A stretch of DNA of 26,642 bases. Source: BNWE01 sp964369545. GTDB lineage: Bacteria > Pseudomonadota > Alphaproteobacteria > UBA3830. Below, in pieces: positions 15,607 through 24,454 of the stretch; position 1 is the stretch's first letter; the number at the start of each line of letters is the position of its first letter. The stretch lies in the NCBI GenBank assembly GCA_964369545.1, contig CAYJFA010000009.1:1-26642 (forward strand), given 5' to 3'. Below the pieces are notes generated by a model that did not search any database, was not told where the DNA came from, and saw only the letters and a list, made by a program, of their open reading frames with translations. Made by a program: the position numbers and the translations under genes.

Positions 15607-16542
15607 TTATCCCCCTAAAGCTTCTTTTAAATTAAAACGTAATGTAAATTCTTTAAATAAGTCAATTTTTTCTTTCGGAATATCTAACGGGCTGGCCTCA
15701 AGAATTGCTCGTCTGGCACTGTCTGCTGCTGCCCTAAAAATATAATCCGTTGCATATCTTTTTTCATCAATAATTCTAATGCTCGATGGAATTACTTCTC
15801 CATTATCTCTTAACTCAACATGTATTTCTATAATAATATTTTCGGCATCGCGAACTCCGGATGGGACGGCCCAGTGCGGATAAATTTGCGAACTAATCAT
15901 CTCATAACCGTTCTCAGATAATCCCTTACCGGAACCAAAGGAACCAGAACCGCTTCCTTTTTTGCCTTTACCAGATGATTTGCCAGCATTTCTTTTTAAA
16001 TCTTCACTATTTTTCGCTAACATCCTATCAAAATCGGAATCAGATTTTTTCCGCTCTGATGCTTGTTGTGCAATTTCTTGTAATTTCTTTTTCCTTTTTT
16101 TCTTATCCTTTATTTTTTCAGCATTTTTTATAGCATCCATAAAAGCTTTTCTGTCGCGTTTTTTCTTTTTTTTTGGTTCAATTTTCGGCTTTTCTTCCTC
16201 TTTCTTAGGTATTGATTCTTCATTTTTTTCCTCCACTTGCTTTTCCGAAGTAGATTTTTCTTCAGGCTGTATTTTTTCTTTCGATTCTTCTGGTATGTTT
16301 TTTTCTTTAACTTTATCTTCGGGTTTCGCTATTTCTTCTTTAGCAGATTTTTCTTCATGAATAATCTGCGATTCAGTATCCCGTAATTCTCCTTCACCAG
16401 CTATCTCTATATCCATCAGAAGCTGATTTTCTTTTGGAGGCCAAAGCACAGATACAGTTCCAGATAAGAATAATATAATATGTAAAACCGCGGAATATGT
16501 AGCAGATCTTGTTATTGAAGATTTACCTCTGTTTTGCAGCAT
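15607..16542 (-). CDS. tolA: TolA energy-transducing envelope protein
   Basis: TolA spans the periplasm from the inner membrane and passes the TolQR proton-driven motion to TolB and Pal. The 311 residues show the expected plan: a short cytoplasmic start, one membrane helix (about 14-34), a long Lys/Glu-rich central region (about 55-180), a flexible Gly/Ser/Lys hinge (about 187-207), and a C-terminal TonB/TolA-like domain with YPHWAVP at 221-227 and IIEIHVELRDNGEVIPSSI. The first bases overlap the end of tolR by 20 in another frame, and an AGGA about 10 bases upstream serves as ribosome-binding site. The central region is less Ala-rich than in E. coli, so its helix content is uncertain. Confidence 0.92.
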   Translation of the reverse strand: MLQNRGKSSITRSATYSAVLHIILFLSGTVSVLWPPKENQLLMDIEIAGEGELRDTESQIIHEEKSAKEEIAKPEDKVKEKNIPEESKEKIQPEEKSTSEKQVEEKNEESIPKKEEEKPKIEPKKKKKRDRKAFMDAIKNAEKIKDKKKRKKKLQEIAQQASERKKSDSDFDRMLAKNSEDLKRNAGKSSGKGKKGSGSGSFGSGKGLSENGYEMISSQIYPHWAVPSGVRDAENIIIEIHVELRDNGEVIPSSIRIIDEKRYATDYIFRAAADSARRAILEASPLDIPKEKIDLFKEFTLRFNLKEALGG

Positions 16543-16987
16543 TTTTTTTACGATCCTGCATTTTGGGCAATTCGGTTACTAAAACAACTTTTTTGAATCC
16601 TGCGCTGCTGATATGCCCCATAATTCCCATTATTGTGCCGTATGATAGAGACTGATCACCGCGAACAAATATTTTTACTTCAGATGTATTTTCTTTAGTG
16701 ATCGCAAGAAGTTTATTAGGGAGAGTATCAATGCTTATTTCAACTTCTCCAATAAAAACACGTCCTTCATTATTCACATGAACAATGACTGGAGCTTCGT
16801 TGCCTGGTATATTTGGAGCATTAGCTGTCGGAAGATTCACTTTTACTCCAACTGTCATGAGCGGAGCTGTAATCATGAATATTACTAACAAAACAAGCAT
16901 AATATCGATCATTGGAACAACATTCATCTCATTCATAAGCGATAATTTCGATTTTTTATTACGTTTTATTCGGGATGATATAATCAT
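16523..16987 (-). CDS. tolR: TolR, ExbD-family proton channel component
   Basis: TolR forms with TolQ the inner-membrane proton-driven motor of the Tol-Pal system. The 154-residue protein has a basic N-terminus, a single membrane helix with the essential aspartate (Asp28 in VVPMIDIMLVLLVIFMITAP) and a periplasmic domain with VKVNLPTANAP, VHVNNEGRVFIGE and FVRGDQSLSYGTIMGIMGHI. It starts 6 bases after tolQ and overlaps tolA by 20 bases, showing tight translational coupling. It could in principle be an ExbD, but the tolQ-tolR-tolA-tolB order settles the assignment. Confidence 0.97.
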   Translation of the reverse strand: MIISSRIKRNKKSKLSLMNEMNVVPMIDIMLVLLVIFMITAPLMTVGVKVNLPTANAPNIPGNEAPVIVHVNNEGRVFIGEVEISIDTLPNKLLAITKENTSEVKIFVRGDQSLSYGTIMGIMGHISSAGFKKVVLVTELPKMQDRKKNAAKQR

Positions 16988-16993
16988 AATTTA

Positions 16994-17728
16994 TCACTCT
17001 ATATCTTCTAATTGTCTTGTTATAAGCACCGAAAATTCGTCAGTAAACGCTTCTAATCTATTTTCATACTTACTTATTTCAGAAAATATTTTGTTATACC
17101 CAACGGTTGCAGGAATGGCAACTATTAATCCAAGGGCAGTAGATGCTAGAGCCTCGGCAATCCCTGGACCGACTGCAGTCAAGGTTGTATTTTGACTAAA
17201 CCCTATCGCTTCGAAGCAGCCCATAATTCCTAATATTGTTCCAAACAATCCAACAAACGGGGAAATTGATCCAACGGTTGCGAGAAATCCAAGATGTCTT
17301 GCAAAGAATTCAATTTCTCTGTCAATTGTAACGTGCATCATTGACTCTACTCGACTTTTTAACGACAAAATACCTATCGCTGTTTTTACATAAGGTTTCG
17401 ATCTTTGCCATTCTTTCATTCCAGATACAAATACGGATACAAATGGATCATTACCTCTGTTAACAATGCTATCAAAAAATACGTCTACAGACCCACAATT
17501 CCAAAAGGCTTCTTCGAATTTACTTGCTTGGGTTTTTAGTTTGTTTATAACAGATGCTTTCGCAAATATAATTGTCCAACTCCAAAAAGAACACCCTATC
17601 AGTAAAATAATTACCAATTTTACAACCATAGACGCCTGCGCAAATAACGCGAGCATCGAAAAATCAGGATTTGCAGCAACAGTTGTCGCAACATTGACTA
17701 TATTTGATACTTCTTCAGCACCGTTCAT
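16994..17728 (-). CDS. tolQ: TolQ, ExbB/MotA-family proton channel component
   Basis: TolQ is the inner-membrane stator of the Tol motor. The 244-residue protein has three hydrophobic helices: about 35-52 (VKLVIILLIGCSFWSWTII), then two in the C-terminal half containing LGFLATVGSISPFVGLFGTILGIM and GIAEALASTALGLIVAIPATVGYN, the ExbB/TolQ signature. A cytoplasmic loop with arginine-rich segments lies between. Its ATG overlaps the ruvB stop as ATGA, and a GAGGGAG site stands upstream inside ruvB. The thioesterase ybgC, which often precedes tolQ in proteobacteria, is missing here. Confidence 0.97.
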   Translation of the reverse strand: MNGAEEVSNIVNVATTVAANPDFSMLALFAQASMVVKLVIILLIGCSFWSWTIIFAKASVINKLKTQASKFEEAFWNCGSVDVFFDSIVNRGNDPFVSVFVSGMKEWQRSKPYVKTAIGILSLKSRVESMMHVTIDREIEFFARHLGFLATVGSISPFVGLFGTILGIMGCFEAIGFSQNTTLTAVGPGIAEALASTALGLIVAIPATVGYNKIFSEISKYENRLEAFTDEFSVLITRQLEDIE

Positions 17729-18762
17729 AACAATTCTCCCTCGTAAAGCTCATCTTCCGGTATGTTTTTAGGAATAACTCCAACATATTTGTGTCCTTCT
17801 ATTGTGAGAACTCTGCCCCTCGCGGTTCTTTGAATCAAACCTTTTTGTAAAATATACGGCTCGACAACTTCCTCTATTGTATCTCTTTTTTCAGACAGGA
17901 CCGCCGAAAGAGTTTCGACGCCAACAGGCCCTCCGTTATAAAATTCAAAAATACATTTTAAATAACGTCGATCCATAGAATCAAGTCCTTGCTCATCAAT
18001 ATCTAATTTTTTTAAAGCCATATCCGCAAAGCTTTTATCTATTTTTCCATATTCATGAACTGTTACGAAATCACGAATTCGCTTTAACAACCTCCCGGCA
18101 ATACGAGGTGTTCCTCTAGATCTTTTTGCGATTTCTGCAGATCCATTTTTCGATATCTCAATTCCAAGAAGTTCTGCGTTTTTGACAATGATTTTCTGAA
18201 GTTCTTCGTGCGTATAAAATTCTAAACGCAGAGGGATTCCAAATCTATCCCGCAGCGGAGAAGACAGCATACCTGAACGAGTAGTAGCTCCTATTAAAGT
18301 AAAATGCGGCAGATCTATTCTTATAGAACGAGCAGCCGGCCCCTCTCCTATCATCAAATCCAACTGGAAATCTTCCATTGCTGGATATAAAACCTCTTCC
18401 ACAACATGATTCATGCGGTGAATTTCATCTATAAAAAGAACGTCCCGTTCCTGTAAATTTGTTAGAATTGCCGCAAGATCACCTGGTTTTGCTAAGATAG
18501 GACCAGATGTTGCTTTAAAACCAACGCCTAACTCTCTAGAAACTATTTGTGACAATGTCGTCTTACCCAACCCTGGAGGACCAAAAAACAAAATATGATC
18601 CATTGCGATATTTCTCTGTTTTGCGGATTCGATGAAAATTTTTAGATTTTCTTTTGCAGCTTCCTGTCCAATAAATTCACACAAACGTGTAGGACGCAGC
18701 GAATATTCTCCACTCTCAGTTTTAAGCTGTTCAGGTTCTATAATTCTATCACTTTTTCCCAT
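17725..18762 (-). CDS. ruvB: Holliday junction branch-migration helicase RuvB
   Basis: RuvB is the hexameric AAA+ motor that drives branch migration of Holliday junctions with RuvA. The ATG at 18762 gives 345 residues, the family length; the frame stays open about 120 bases further upstream, but that stretch lies inside ruvA and encodes nothing family-like. Walker A is GPPGLGKTT (61-69), Walker B is DEIH (112-115), sensor 1 is in TLIGATTRSGML, and the Arg finger region is SSPLRDRFGI. The C-terminal winged helix includes GGPVGVETLSAVL and GLIQRTARGR. An AGGAG formed by the end of ruvA lies 12 bases before the ATG. The stop overlaps the tolQ start as ATGA. Confidence 0.98.
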   Translation of the reverse strand: MGKSDRIIEPEQLKTESGEYSLRPTRLCEFIGQEAAKENLKIFIESAKQRNIAMDHILFFGPPGLGKTTLSQIVSRELGVGFKATSGPILAKPGDLAAILTNLQERDVLFIDEIHRMNHVVEEVLYPAMEDFQLDLMIGEGPAARSIRIDLPHFTLIGATTRSGMLSSPLRDRFGIPLRLEFYTHEELQKIIVKNAELLGIEISKNGSAEIAKRSRGTPRIAGRLLKRIRDFVTVHEYGKIDKSFADMALKKLDIDEQGLDSMDRRYLKCIFEFYNGGPVGVETLSAVLSEKRDTIEEVVEPYILQKGLIQRTARGRVLTIEGHKYVGVIPKNIPEDELYEGELL

Positions 18763-18769
18763 TGCTTTT

Positions 18770-19375
18770 TTATGCTCCTGAAGATAATTTAGCCAAAATC
18801 TGCTTGAAGAGAATGTCAAATTCAGCATCATTTTCAATTTTAATAGATGATATTGCTTTACAAATATCAGATTTTTGATACCCAAGATTCATGAGTGCAG
18901 AAATCGTATCATTTATCACACTTGATTCTGAAATTAGCTGAGTTGAGGTTAAAACATTAGAACATTCTATTTTTCCAACGATTTTATCTTTCAATTCAGA
19001 AGTAATTCTTGTGGCTAATTTTACTCCAACTCCATCAGCTCTTGTAAATATATCTTTATCTCCAGATAGAAATGCATTATATATGTCATCGTCCGAAAGA
19101 GCTGATAAAATAGAAACAGCGGCCTTTCCGCCAACTCCCTGCACAGATGTAAGAGTGTTAAACCAAAATTTTTCTCTTTCAGAGACAAAGCCATATATTG
19201 TCCACGAATCTTCTCTCACAATCAATTCTGTAAAAAGATGAACGATTCCGGAAATATTACTTGCTGCACTAATGGTTCTTGAAGAGCAAATAACATTATA
19301 TCCAACACCATTCACTTCGATAATTACTAAATTATCTGATATTTTTTCAATTGTGCCTTTTAGATAAGAAATCAT
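18770..19375 (-). CDS. ruvA: Holliday junction DNA-binding protein RuvA
   Basis: RuvA tetramers hold the four-way DNA junction and load RuvB. The 201-residue protein has the N-terminal OB fold (MISYLKGTIEKI, then VNGVGYNVICS), two helix-hairpin-helix motifs (VQGVGGKAAVSILSAL near residues 77-92 and DGVGVKLATRITSEL near 112-128), and after a linker the C-terminal domain III (TISALMNLGYQKSDICKAI) that contacts RuvB. The ATG is preceded by AGGAC at a suitable distance. It begins 15 bases after ruvC and ends 7 bases before ruvB, so the three resolvasome genes are one unit. Confidence 0.97.
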   Translation of the reverse strand: MISYLKGTIEKISDNLVIIEVNGVGYNVICSSRTISAASNISGIVHLFTELIVREDSWTIYGFVSEREKFWFNTLTSVQGVGGKAAVSILSALSDDDIYNAFLSGDKDIFTRADGVGVKLATRITSELKDKIVGKIECSNVLTSTQLISESSVINDTISALMNLGYQKSDICKAISSIKIENDAEFDILFKQILAKLSSGA

Positions 19376-19390
19376 ATCTTGTCCTAAGTT

Positions 19391-19876
19391 TTACACTGCA
19401 TATTTCAACACAGATCTATGATGTGCATGACATATAGCAATTGCAAGAGCATCAGCAGCATCGAGTTTTACAGATTCGCAATCCAAAAGTTTTTGCACCA
19501 TCATGGATATTTGCTCTTTCGCAGCATGTCCGGATCCCACAACTGTTTTTTTGATCTTATTGGGAGTATATTCCGCAACTTTCAACCCCATAACTCCTGA
19601 AACACAAATGGCTATCCCGCGTGCCATTCCCAATTTTAGAGAAGAAATCGGATTATTATTAACAAAAATTTGTTCTATGCTGATTTCGTTAGGAGAATTT
19701 GCTTCAACAACATTGGATAAGTTTTTAAAAAGATTACCGAGGCGTACGCTTATTTCATCCGATGGTTTCGATACTATCGTCCCATGCGCAATATGTTTCA
19801 AATGAAACCCATCATAGTCGATAATTCCCCAACCTGTAATATTCAATCCCGGATCTATTCCTAAAATTCTAACCAA
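19391..19876 (-). CDS. ruvC: Crossover junction endodeoxyribonuclease RuvC
   Basis: RuvC cuts Holliday junctions symmetrically to resolve recombination intermediates. The 161-residue protein keeps the four catalytic acids of the RNase H-like fold: Asp8 in GIDPG, Glu68 in SIEQIFV, and Asp139 and Asp142 in LDAADALAIAICH. The start is a TTG at 19876, giving MVRILGIDPG; no in-frame ATG or GTG exists near, an ATG ten bases upstream reads a different frame and stops after five codons, and AAGGA sits about 9 bases before the TTG. It begins 37 bases after the miaA stop, so it is probably co-transcribed from the hflK side. Confidence 0.97.
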   Translation of the reverse strand: MVRILGIDPGLNITGWGIIDYDGFHLKHIAHGTIVSKPSDEISVRLGNLFKNLSNVVEANSPNEISIEQIFVNNNPISSLKLGMARGIAICVSGVMGLKVAEYTPNKIKKTVVGSGHAAKEQISMMVQKLLDCESVKLDAADALAIAICHAHHRSVLKYAV

Positions 19877-19913
19877 AAAACAACATCCTTTTTTGGCAGT
19901 ATTCTATCATAGT

Positions 19914-20852
19914 TCAAATATTTTTTGGACAACTAATAAGGCTATAACATGCCTCACTCAAAATTTTTTCATCATCTCCAAATCCGTACAGAAGTTTTGT
20001 ATCTTTCATTTGATTTCTAAACCATGTAGATTGCCGTTTAATGTATTGCCTTGTACGGATAGAAATAGATGATATGAGTTCATCCATTGAATTATTCTCT
20101 GAAATTTCTTTGTATCCTATTACATTACGCAATGGCCCTTTATAATTTGAATATCGTTTATTAAATTCCCTAACTTCCTCAATAGCTCCTTTTTGAATCA
20201 TTTTTGAAATTCTAATATCTGCCCTAGTATGAATTTTATCTTTATCTGGTAATAATATAAAAGAATGAGTCTTATAATTTGTTTTTCGTGGCACTTTCCA
20301 CCATTCAGATAACGATTTTCCTGTAAAAGCAGAAATTTCATATGCTCTTAATATTCTTTGAGTATCATTTTTATTGAGAGTCTTATATGAAAATGGATCC
20401 AGAACGGATAATTCTTCGAAAAAAACATCTCGTCCTACCGCATTAAATTTCATAAGTATATTTTTTCTAAAATCACCAGGAATTTTTGGAATATCAGAAA
20501 TACCATCTGTAATAGCTTTGATATAAAAACCTGTTCCTCCGCAGATAATCGCAACTTTCTCTTCTTTTTGTATTCTGTTAATATGATTGTTCGCTTTTTC
20601 TAACCATAAAGCAACGTTAAATGGCTCATTTGCTTCCAGAATTCCAAATAAATTATGTTTAACTTGATTTAATTCCTTTTTGGATGGATAAGCGGTAAGT
20701 ATTTTTAAATCGCGATATATCTGAATACTATCTGCATTAATAATTTCTGCTTCTAAACCGAATTCTTTTTGTAAAAACAAAGAAGTATCGATTGCCAGTT
20801 GCGTTTTCCCAGATGCAGTAGGTCCACCGATTATAATTACACTGTTCTTCAT
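19914..20852 (-). CDS. miaA: tRNA dimethylallyltransferase MiaA
   Basis: MiaA adds a dimethylallyl group to A37 of tRNAs reading codons that begin with U, which improves reading-frame maintenance. The 312 residues have the P-loop GGPTASGKTQ near the N-terminus, NADSIQIYRDLKILTAYPS with the substrate-binding Asp, the family segment CGGTGFYIKAITDGIS, and the later RQYIKRQSTWFRNQ motif. It starts 7 bases after the degP stop, with no strong Shine-Dalgarno, so coupling to degP is likely. The hfq gene that neighbours miaA in many proteobacteria is not next to it here. Confidence 0.96.
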   Translation of the reverse strand: MKNSVIIIGGPTASGKTQLAIDTSLFLQKEFGLEAEIINADSIQIYRDLKILTAYPSKKELNQVKHNLFGILEANEPFNVALWLEKANNHINRIQKEEKVAIICGGTGFYIKAITDGISDIPKIPGDFRKNILMKFNAVGRDVFFEELSVLDPFSYKTLNKNDTQRILRAYEISAFTGKSLSEWWKVPRKTNYKTHSFILLPDKDKIHTRADIRISKMIQKGAIEEVREFNKRYSNYKGPLRNVIGYKEISENNSMDELISSISIRTRQYIKRQSTWFRNQMKDTKLLYGFGDDEKILSEACYSLISCPKNI

Positions 20853-20859
20853 GTGATAA

Positions 20860-22365
20860 CTACTTACGTAAGAAAGATTTTATCTCGCTTTTCAACTCGC
20901 TGTAATCTTGCTTCAGTTCATCATAAAGTGAATTATTCTTTTTTTCGGGAAGAGCAGTTTTTTCCGTGTCTTTTTTATAAATCAATCTAAGCCCTACATA
21001 AAATTGTTTTTGCTTTCTGTGATTGTCATAAATATAAAGTGCAACTTTCGCAACTTTTGCATTTATTATTTTTTTTAATGTAGATTTAAGTTCAGCAACA
21101 GAAGAAACCTTTGTTTGATTTACGCTAAGTATCAAATTCCCAATAGACATCTCACTTGGAGCAATATCTACACTTGAAATTAAAACTCCTTTAACATCAT
21201 CAGGAATATCAAAATATTTTCTAAATTCAGGAGTTAAATCAGTTACTCCTACATTGATTCCTTCGATTTTTTCAAATGGGATTTCCTTTTTACTTTGAAT
21301 TTCATCATCAGAGTTTATTGATAAATCCTCTTCGTTTTTAGAACCAACTGTTATACTGAATTTCATTTCGATGCCATCTCTCATAATTTGAATAGGAATA
21401 ACCTTTCCAATAGGAAGAGTGTTCAACATATATTCCAGATTTGTATTTTCGCTTATATTTTCATCATTTATAGAAATCAAAATATCATTTACTAGAATTC
21501 CAGCATTTTCAGCGGGGGATTTTTTTTCAATTTTTACTATATCGCATCCAAATCTTCCCTTCAGTAAAATATCTGCTGCTTCTTTGGTCAAAGGATTTAA
21601 CACTATTCCTATCCAGCTACGAGTAATTTTTCCGTAACTCTTTAACTGCTCAACTGTTCTTTTTAAAATATTGGCTGGAATCGCAAAATTTATTCCTGTG
21701 CTACGCATTCCATCAGAAAGAAATACGGTAATCATTCCAACAACTTCTCCGGCATATGTAAAAAGCGGCCCCCCGGAATTTCCATAATTTACAGCAGCAT
21801 CTGTTTGAAGATAAGAAACAAGATCTCCCCCGGAACCGAGTTCCGCTATTTGTGACGATAAATTGCGATTTTTATAAGAAATAATTCCCGAGGTAACTGT
21901 CTTTCCAAAACCATATGGATTACCAATCGCAAGAACTGGCTCGCCTATTTCAATAACTTCAGAATCCGCAAATTTTACATATGGAAGTTTTATATCAGCA
22001 TCAATTTTCAACAAAGCGATATCCGAATGTTCATCTTTTCCAATGACTTTCGCAATATATATACTACCATCATACAAAACAATTTTTATAATATCTGCTG
22101 CTTCAATGACGTGGCAATTAGTAACAATCAAGCCGTTTTCATCTATAATAAACCCAGCACCGTCAGATGAATCTTTTTTATTATTCTCAGCTTGCATGGA
22201 ATCAGAGTTTTTATTTGATACAATAACGTCCACAACAGTATCTATTAATCTGTGGATACCTCCTTTTACAGAGACTCCCGCAACACCTGCAGCATCTACA
22301 TTACACGCTGATGCTAAAAATGCCAATAAAAAAACCGTCGCACGCAAGCTAATTATTGTACGCAT
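20860..22365 (-). CDS. degP: Periplasmic serine protease DegP/HtrA family
   Basis: This is a periplasmic chaperone-protease that degrades misfolded envelope proteins. The 501-residue precursor has a signal peptide (hydrophobic 8-20) with likely cleavage near VDAAG. The trypsin-like domain carries the full triad: His85 in TNCHVIEA, Asp115 in HSDIALLKID and Ser197 in GNSGGPLF. Two PDZ domains follow (about 275-350 and 390-460), separated by an acidic linker. The C-terminus is Lys/Glu-rich (DELKQDYSELKSEIKSFLRK), which is less common. It follows hflC by 5 bases, the arrangement found in many alphaproteobacteria where HflKC and DegP act together in membrane protein quality control. Whether it is DegP, DegQ or MucD by orthology cannot be settled here. 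Confidence 0.93.
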   Translation of the reverse strand: MRTIISLRATVFLLAFLASACNVDAAGVAGVSVKGGIHRLIDTVVDVIVSNKNSDSMQAENNKKDSSDGAGFIIDENGLIVTNCHVIEAADIIKIVLYDGSIYIAKVIGKDEHSDIALLKIDADIKLPYVKFADSEVIEIGEPVLAIGNPYGFGKTVTSGIISYKNRNLSSQIAELGSGGDLVSYLQTDAAVNYGNSGGPLFTYAGEVVGMITVFLSDGMRSTGINFAIPANILKRTVEQLKSYGKITRSWIGIVLNPLTKEAADILLKGRFGCDIVKIEKKSPAENAGILVNDILISINDENISENTNLEYMLNTLPIGKVIPIQIMRDGIEMKFSITVGSKNEEDLSINSDDEIQSKKEIPFEKIEGINVGVTDLTPEFRKYFDIPDDVKGVLISSVDIAPSEMSIGNLILSVNQTKVSSVAELKSTLKKIINAKVAKVALYIYDNHRKQKQFYVGLRLIYKKDTEKTALPEKKNNSLYDELKQDYSELKSEIKSFLRK

Positions 22366-22370
22366 TCTAA

Positions 22371-23228
22371 TTATCGTCCATTCATAGTATTAAAAAACTC
22401 ACCCTTTGGTGAAAGAACAAAGGTTGTATTGTTTTGCGAAAACGCAGATTGATAAGCTTCTAGCGATTGAAAAAATGAAAAGAAAGTTTTATCTTTTGAA
22501 AAAGCTTCCACATAGATTTTATTGGCTTCAAGCTCTCCTTCAGAAATTGAGATTTGCACTTTTGTATTCGCTTCAGCGACAGCTATCGCGTTTTCTTTAT
22601 CTGCAATAGATTTTATTATTTTAGCCATTTCAATACCTTTGGCACGGAGTTCTTTTGCCTCCCGCTCTCGCTCGCTGATCATACGTTTGCAAATGGCCTC
22701 GCTATTTTGTATTGGAAGATCTGTTTTTTTAATTCTCACATCAACAACATCTATACCAAATCCCTTCGCCGCTTTATTGACTTCGTCTCTGATTTTATTC
22801 ATCGCAGAAATCCTAGCATCTGATAACAAAGATGACAATCCGAGTCCACCAAGAACACTGCTCAAGCTCCCAAGCACAACGGGATTTAATCTTATCAGTA
22901 CACCTTTTTCATTATAGACAGTTTGATAAAATTTCAACGGATCCGTTATTCGATATCTTCCAAAAGCATCGACCATAATGCGGCGCTTATCTCCAAGAGT
23001 TATCTCTAAAGCTGACAATTCTATACTCATGAGTCTTTTATCAAAAAAAGCGACTTTTTCAAGTAGAGGGATTTTAAAATGAAGACCTGGTTTTTTAATA
23101 ACCCTGATTGGTTCTCCAAGCCTTGTTATTACAGCTTGTTCTATTTGATTTACAGTAAATAAACCTTCAATAAAAATAAAAAAGGCTACGACAAAACTAA
23201 TAATAATACCTACGTTTTTTGTGTTCAT
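22371..23228 (-). CDS. hflC: HflC, SPFH-domain regulator of FtsH
   Basis: HflC forms with HflK a large membrane cage that surrounds and modulates the FtsH protease. The 285-residue protein has an N-terminal membrane helix (about 6-24) followed by the SPFH/band 7 domain: VNQIEQAVITRLGEPIRV, KPGLHFKIPLLEKV, DAFGRYRITDPLKFYQTV and GIDVVDVRIKKTDLP. A charged helical region with EREREAKELRAKG comes after. Its ATG overlaps the hflK stop as ATGA, so the two are translationally coupled to yield similar amounts, which suits their 1:1 complex. Confidence 0.96.
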   Translation of the reverse strand: MNTKNVGIIISFVVAFFIFIEGLFTVNQIEQAVITRLGEPIRVIKKPGLHFKIPLLEKVAFFDKRLMSIELSALEITLGDKRRIMVDAFGRYRITDPLKFYQTVYNEKGVLIRLNPVVLGSLSSVLGGLGLSSLLSDARISAMNKIRDEVNKAAKGFGIDVVDVRIKKTDLPIQNSEAICKRMISEREREAKELRAKGIEMAKIIKSIADKENAIAVAEANTKVQISISEGELEANKIYVEAFSKDKTFFSFFQSLEAYQSAFSQNNTTFVLSPKGEFFNTMNGR

Positions 23229-24313
23229 ATCTTACCATCCTGAATATTCTTCGGCTTGTTTTTATTTATCTCTGTAAGTGGCAGATAAGATACTGATTTT
23301 ACATCGCTGTCTACAATAATTTTATCTACCTTTTTATAAATATCGCGCATTGTTTCTAAATATAACCTCTTTGATACCATGTCAGGAGACAATCTATACT
23401 GAGAATAAGCTGACAAAAATCTTGCAACTTCACCTTTTGCTCTTTCTATAATTGTGCGTTTCGTTGCTTCCCCATTGTTGATTTTTTCAGCAACTAATCC
23501 TCGTGTCCGCGCTCTTGTATCTCGATCATATGCTTCGGCTTTATTCTTTTCACTCTGTTGTTCAGCCTGAGCACGCTCCACATCCCTAAATGAATCAACC
23601 ACTGATGCTGGAGGCTCAACGCGTTGCAATTCAACTCGTAAAATTTCAATACCCATATTATATTCATCCATTAAGGATTGCAGATTTTCTTTCGCTTTTT
23701 TTTGAATTTCTGCTCTGCCGTCTGTTTGAACATATGAAAACAATGTCTGCCCCACTATATCCCTCATAACACTTTCAGAAACAGCGCGAACAGTTATTTC
23801 TGGAGATTTCGCATTGAAAAGATAATTCTCGACGCCTTCATCTTTTACTTTCCACAACACACTAAAGCTTATATTGGCTAGATTTGAATCTCCGGTAAGC
23901 ATCAAACTTTCTTCCTGCTGATTCTTGAAAAATGAACCCACATCGATTTGCTTAACAGTTGTTACTTTTTGTAAAATAACCTCTTCAAAAGGATACGGTA
24001 ATACATATTGCAATCCAGGTCCAACAGTGCGAACCCATCTTCCAAACCTCAAAACAACTCCGCGTTCATCGTGCTGAACTTGATAAAACCCGGAAACCAT
24101 ATATATCCCCACGACAATCAAAAATATTGGATATAGCGATTTACTTAACTTTGGCTTGTTATTGCCACCACCTCCACCGCTATTTTTGAACATATCGCCG
24201 ATATGCTTTTTAATGTCGTTTATGATATCGAAAGGAAAATCATTCCCGCTTGTTCCTTTCTTTTTCCATGGATCATCATTGTCAGGTGTTTCCCAAGGAT
24301 TTTTAGACGACAT
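23225..24313 (-). CDS. hflK: HflK, SPFH-domain regulator of FtsH
   Basis: HflK is the partner of HflC in the cage controlling FtsH. The 362 residues begin with a cytoplasmic Pro/Gly-rich segment (NPWETP, then a GGGGG run), typical of HflK, then a membrane helix (about 58-76) and the SPFH domain: VQHDERGVVLRFGRWVRTVGPGLQYVLPYPFE, DSNLANISFSVLWKV and RVELQRVEPPASVVDSFRDV. A helix follows with RARTRGLVAEKINNGEA. It is the first gene of the eleven-gene minus-strand run; a strong GAGGAG lies 6 bases before its ATG. The 141-base gap to ychF must hold its promoter, but I see no convincing minus-strand -35/-10 pair. Confidence 0.97.
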   Translation of the reverse strand: MSSKNPWETPDNDDPWKKKGTSGNDFPFDIINDIKKHIGDMFKNSGGGGGNNKPKLSKSLYPIFLIVVGIYMVSGFYQVQHDERGVVLRFGRWVRTVGPGLQYVLPYPFEEVILQKVTTVKQIDVGSFFKNQQEESLMLTGDSNLANISFSVLWKVKDEGVENYLFNAKSPEITVRAVSESVMRDIVGQTLFSYVQTDGRAEIQKKAKENLQSLMDEYNMGIEILRVELQRVEPPASVVDSFRDVERAQAEQQSEKNKAEAYDRDTRARTRGLVAEKINNGEATKRTIIERAKGEVARFLSAYSQYRLSPDMVSKRLYLETMRDIYKKVDKIIVDSDVKSVSYLPLTEINKNKPKNIQDGKI

Positions 24314-24400
24314 TCCGTACTCCTCAATTCTTATTTTCTATTAAATAAACTTAGCAAAAAAATATACTTTTTAGAATGCTTACCGCATAAATAATTTTCC

Positions 24401-24428
24401 TTGACTCGTCAGCCTATATCACTAATAT
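24401..24428 (+). promoter_or_regulatory. Predicted sigma-70 promoter of ychF
   Basis: TTGACT (24401-24406) and TAATAT (24423-24428) are 16 bases apart and would start transcription near 24435, about 20 bases before the ychF ATG. The AAGGA ribosome-binding site falls inside the resulting short leader. It is the best -35/-10 match seen in the window. Confidence 0.55.
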
Positions 24429-24454
24429 TTAGTTTTATAAATAAAGGAATAAAT

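Noticed and set aside
18763..18885. A longer RuvB with 41 extra N-terminal residues
   Set aside because: The extension lies within ruvA in another frame and is not family-like; the ATG at 18762 gives the standard RuvB length.
22291..22365. A lipobox in the DegP signal peptide (LASAC)
   Set aside because: The -3 position is Ala rather than a large aliphatic residue and a normal signal peptidase I site follows a few residues later.
24401..24454. A longer YchF beginning at a TTG
   Set aside because: The upstream TTG is part of the predicted -35 box and has no ribosome-binding site; MGFNCGIVGLP is the normal YchF start.
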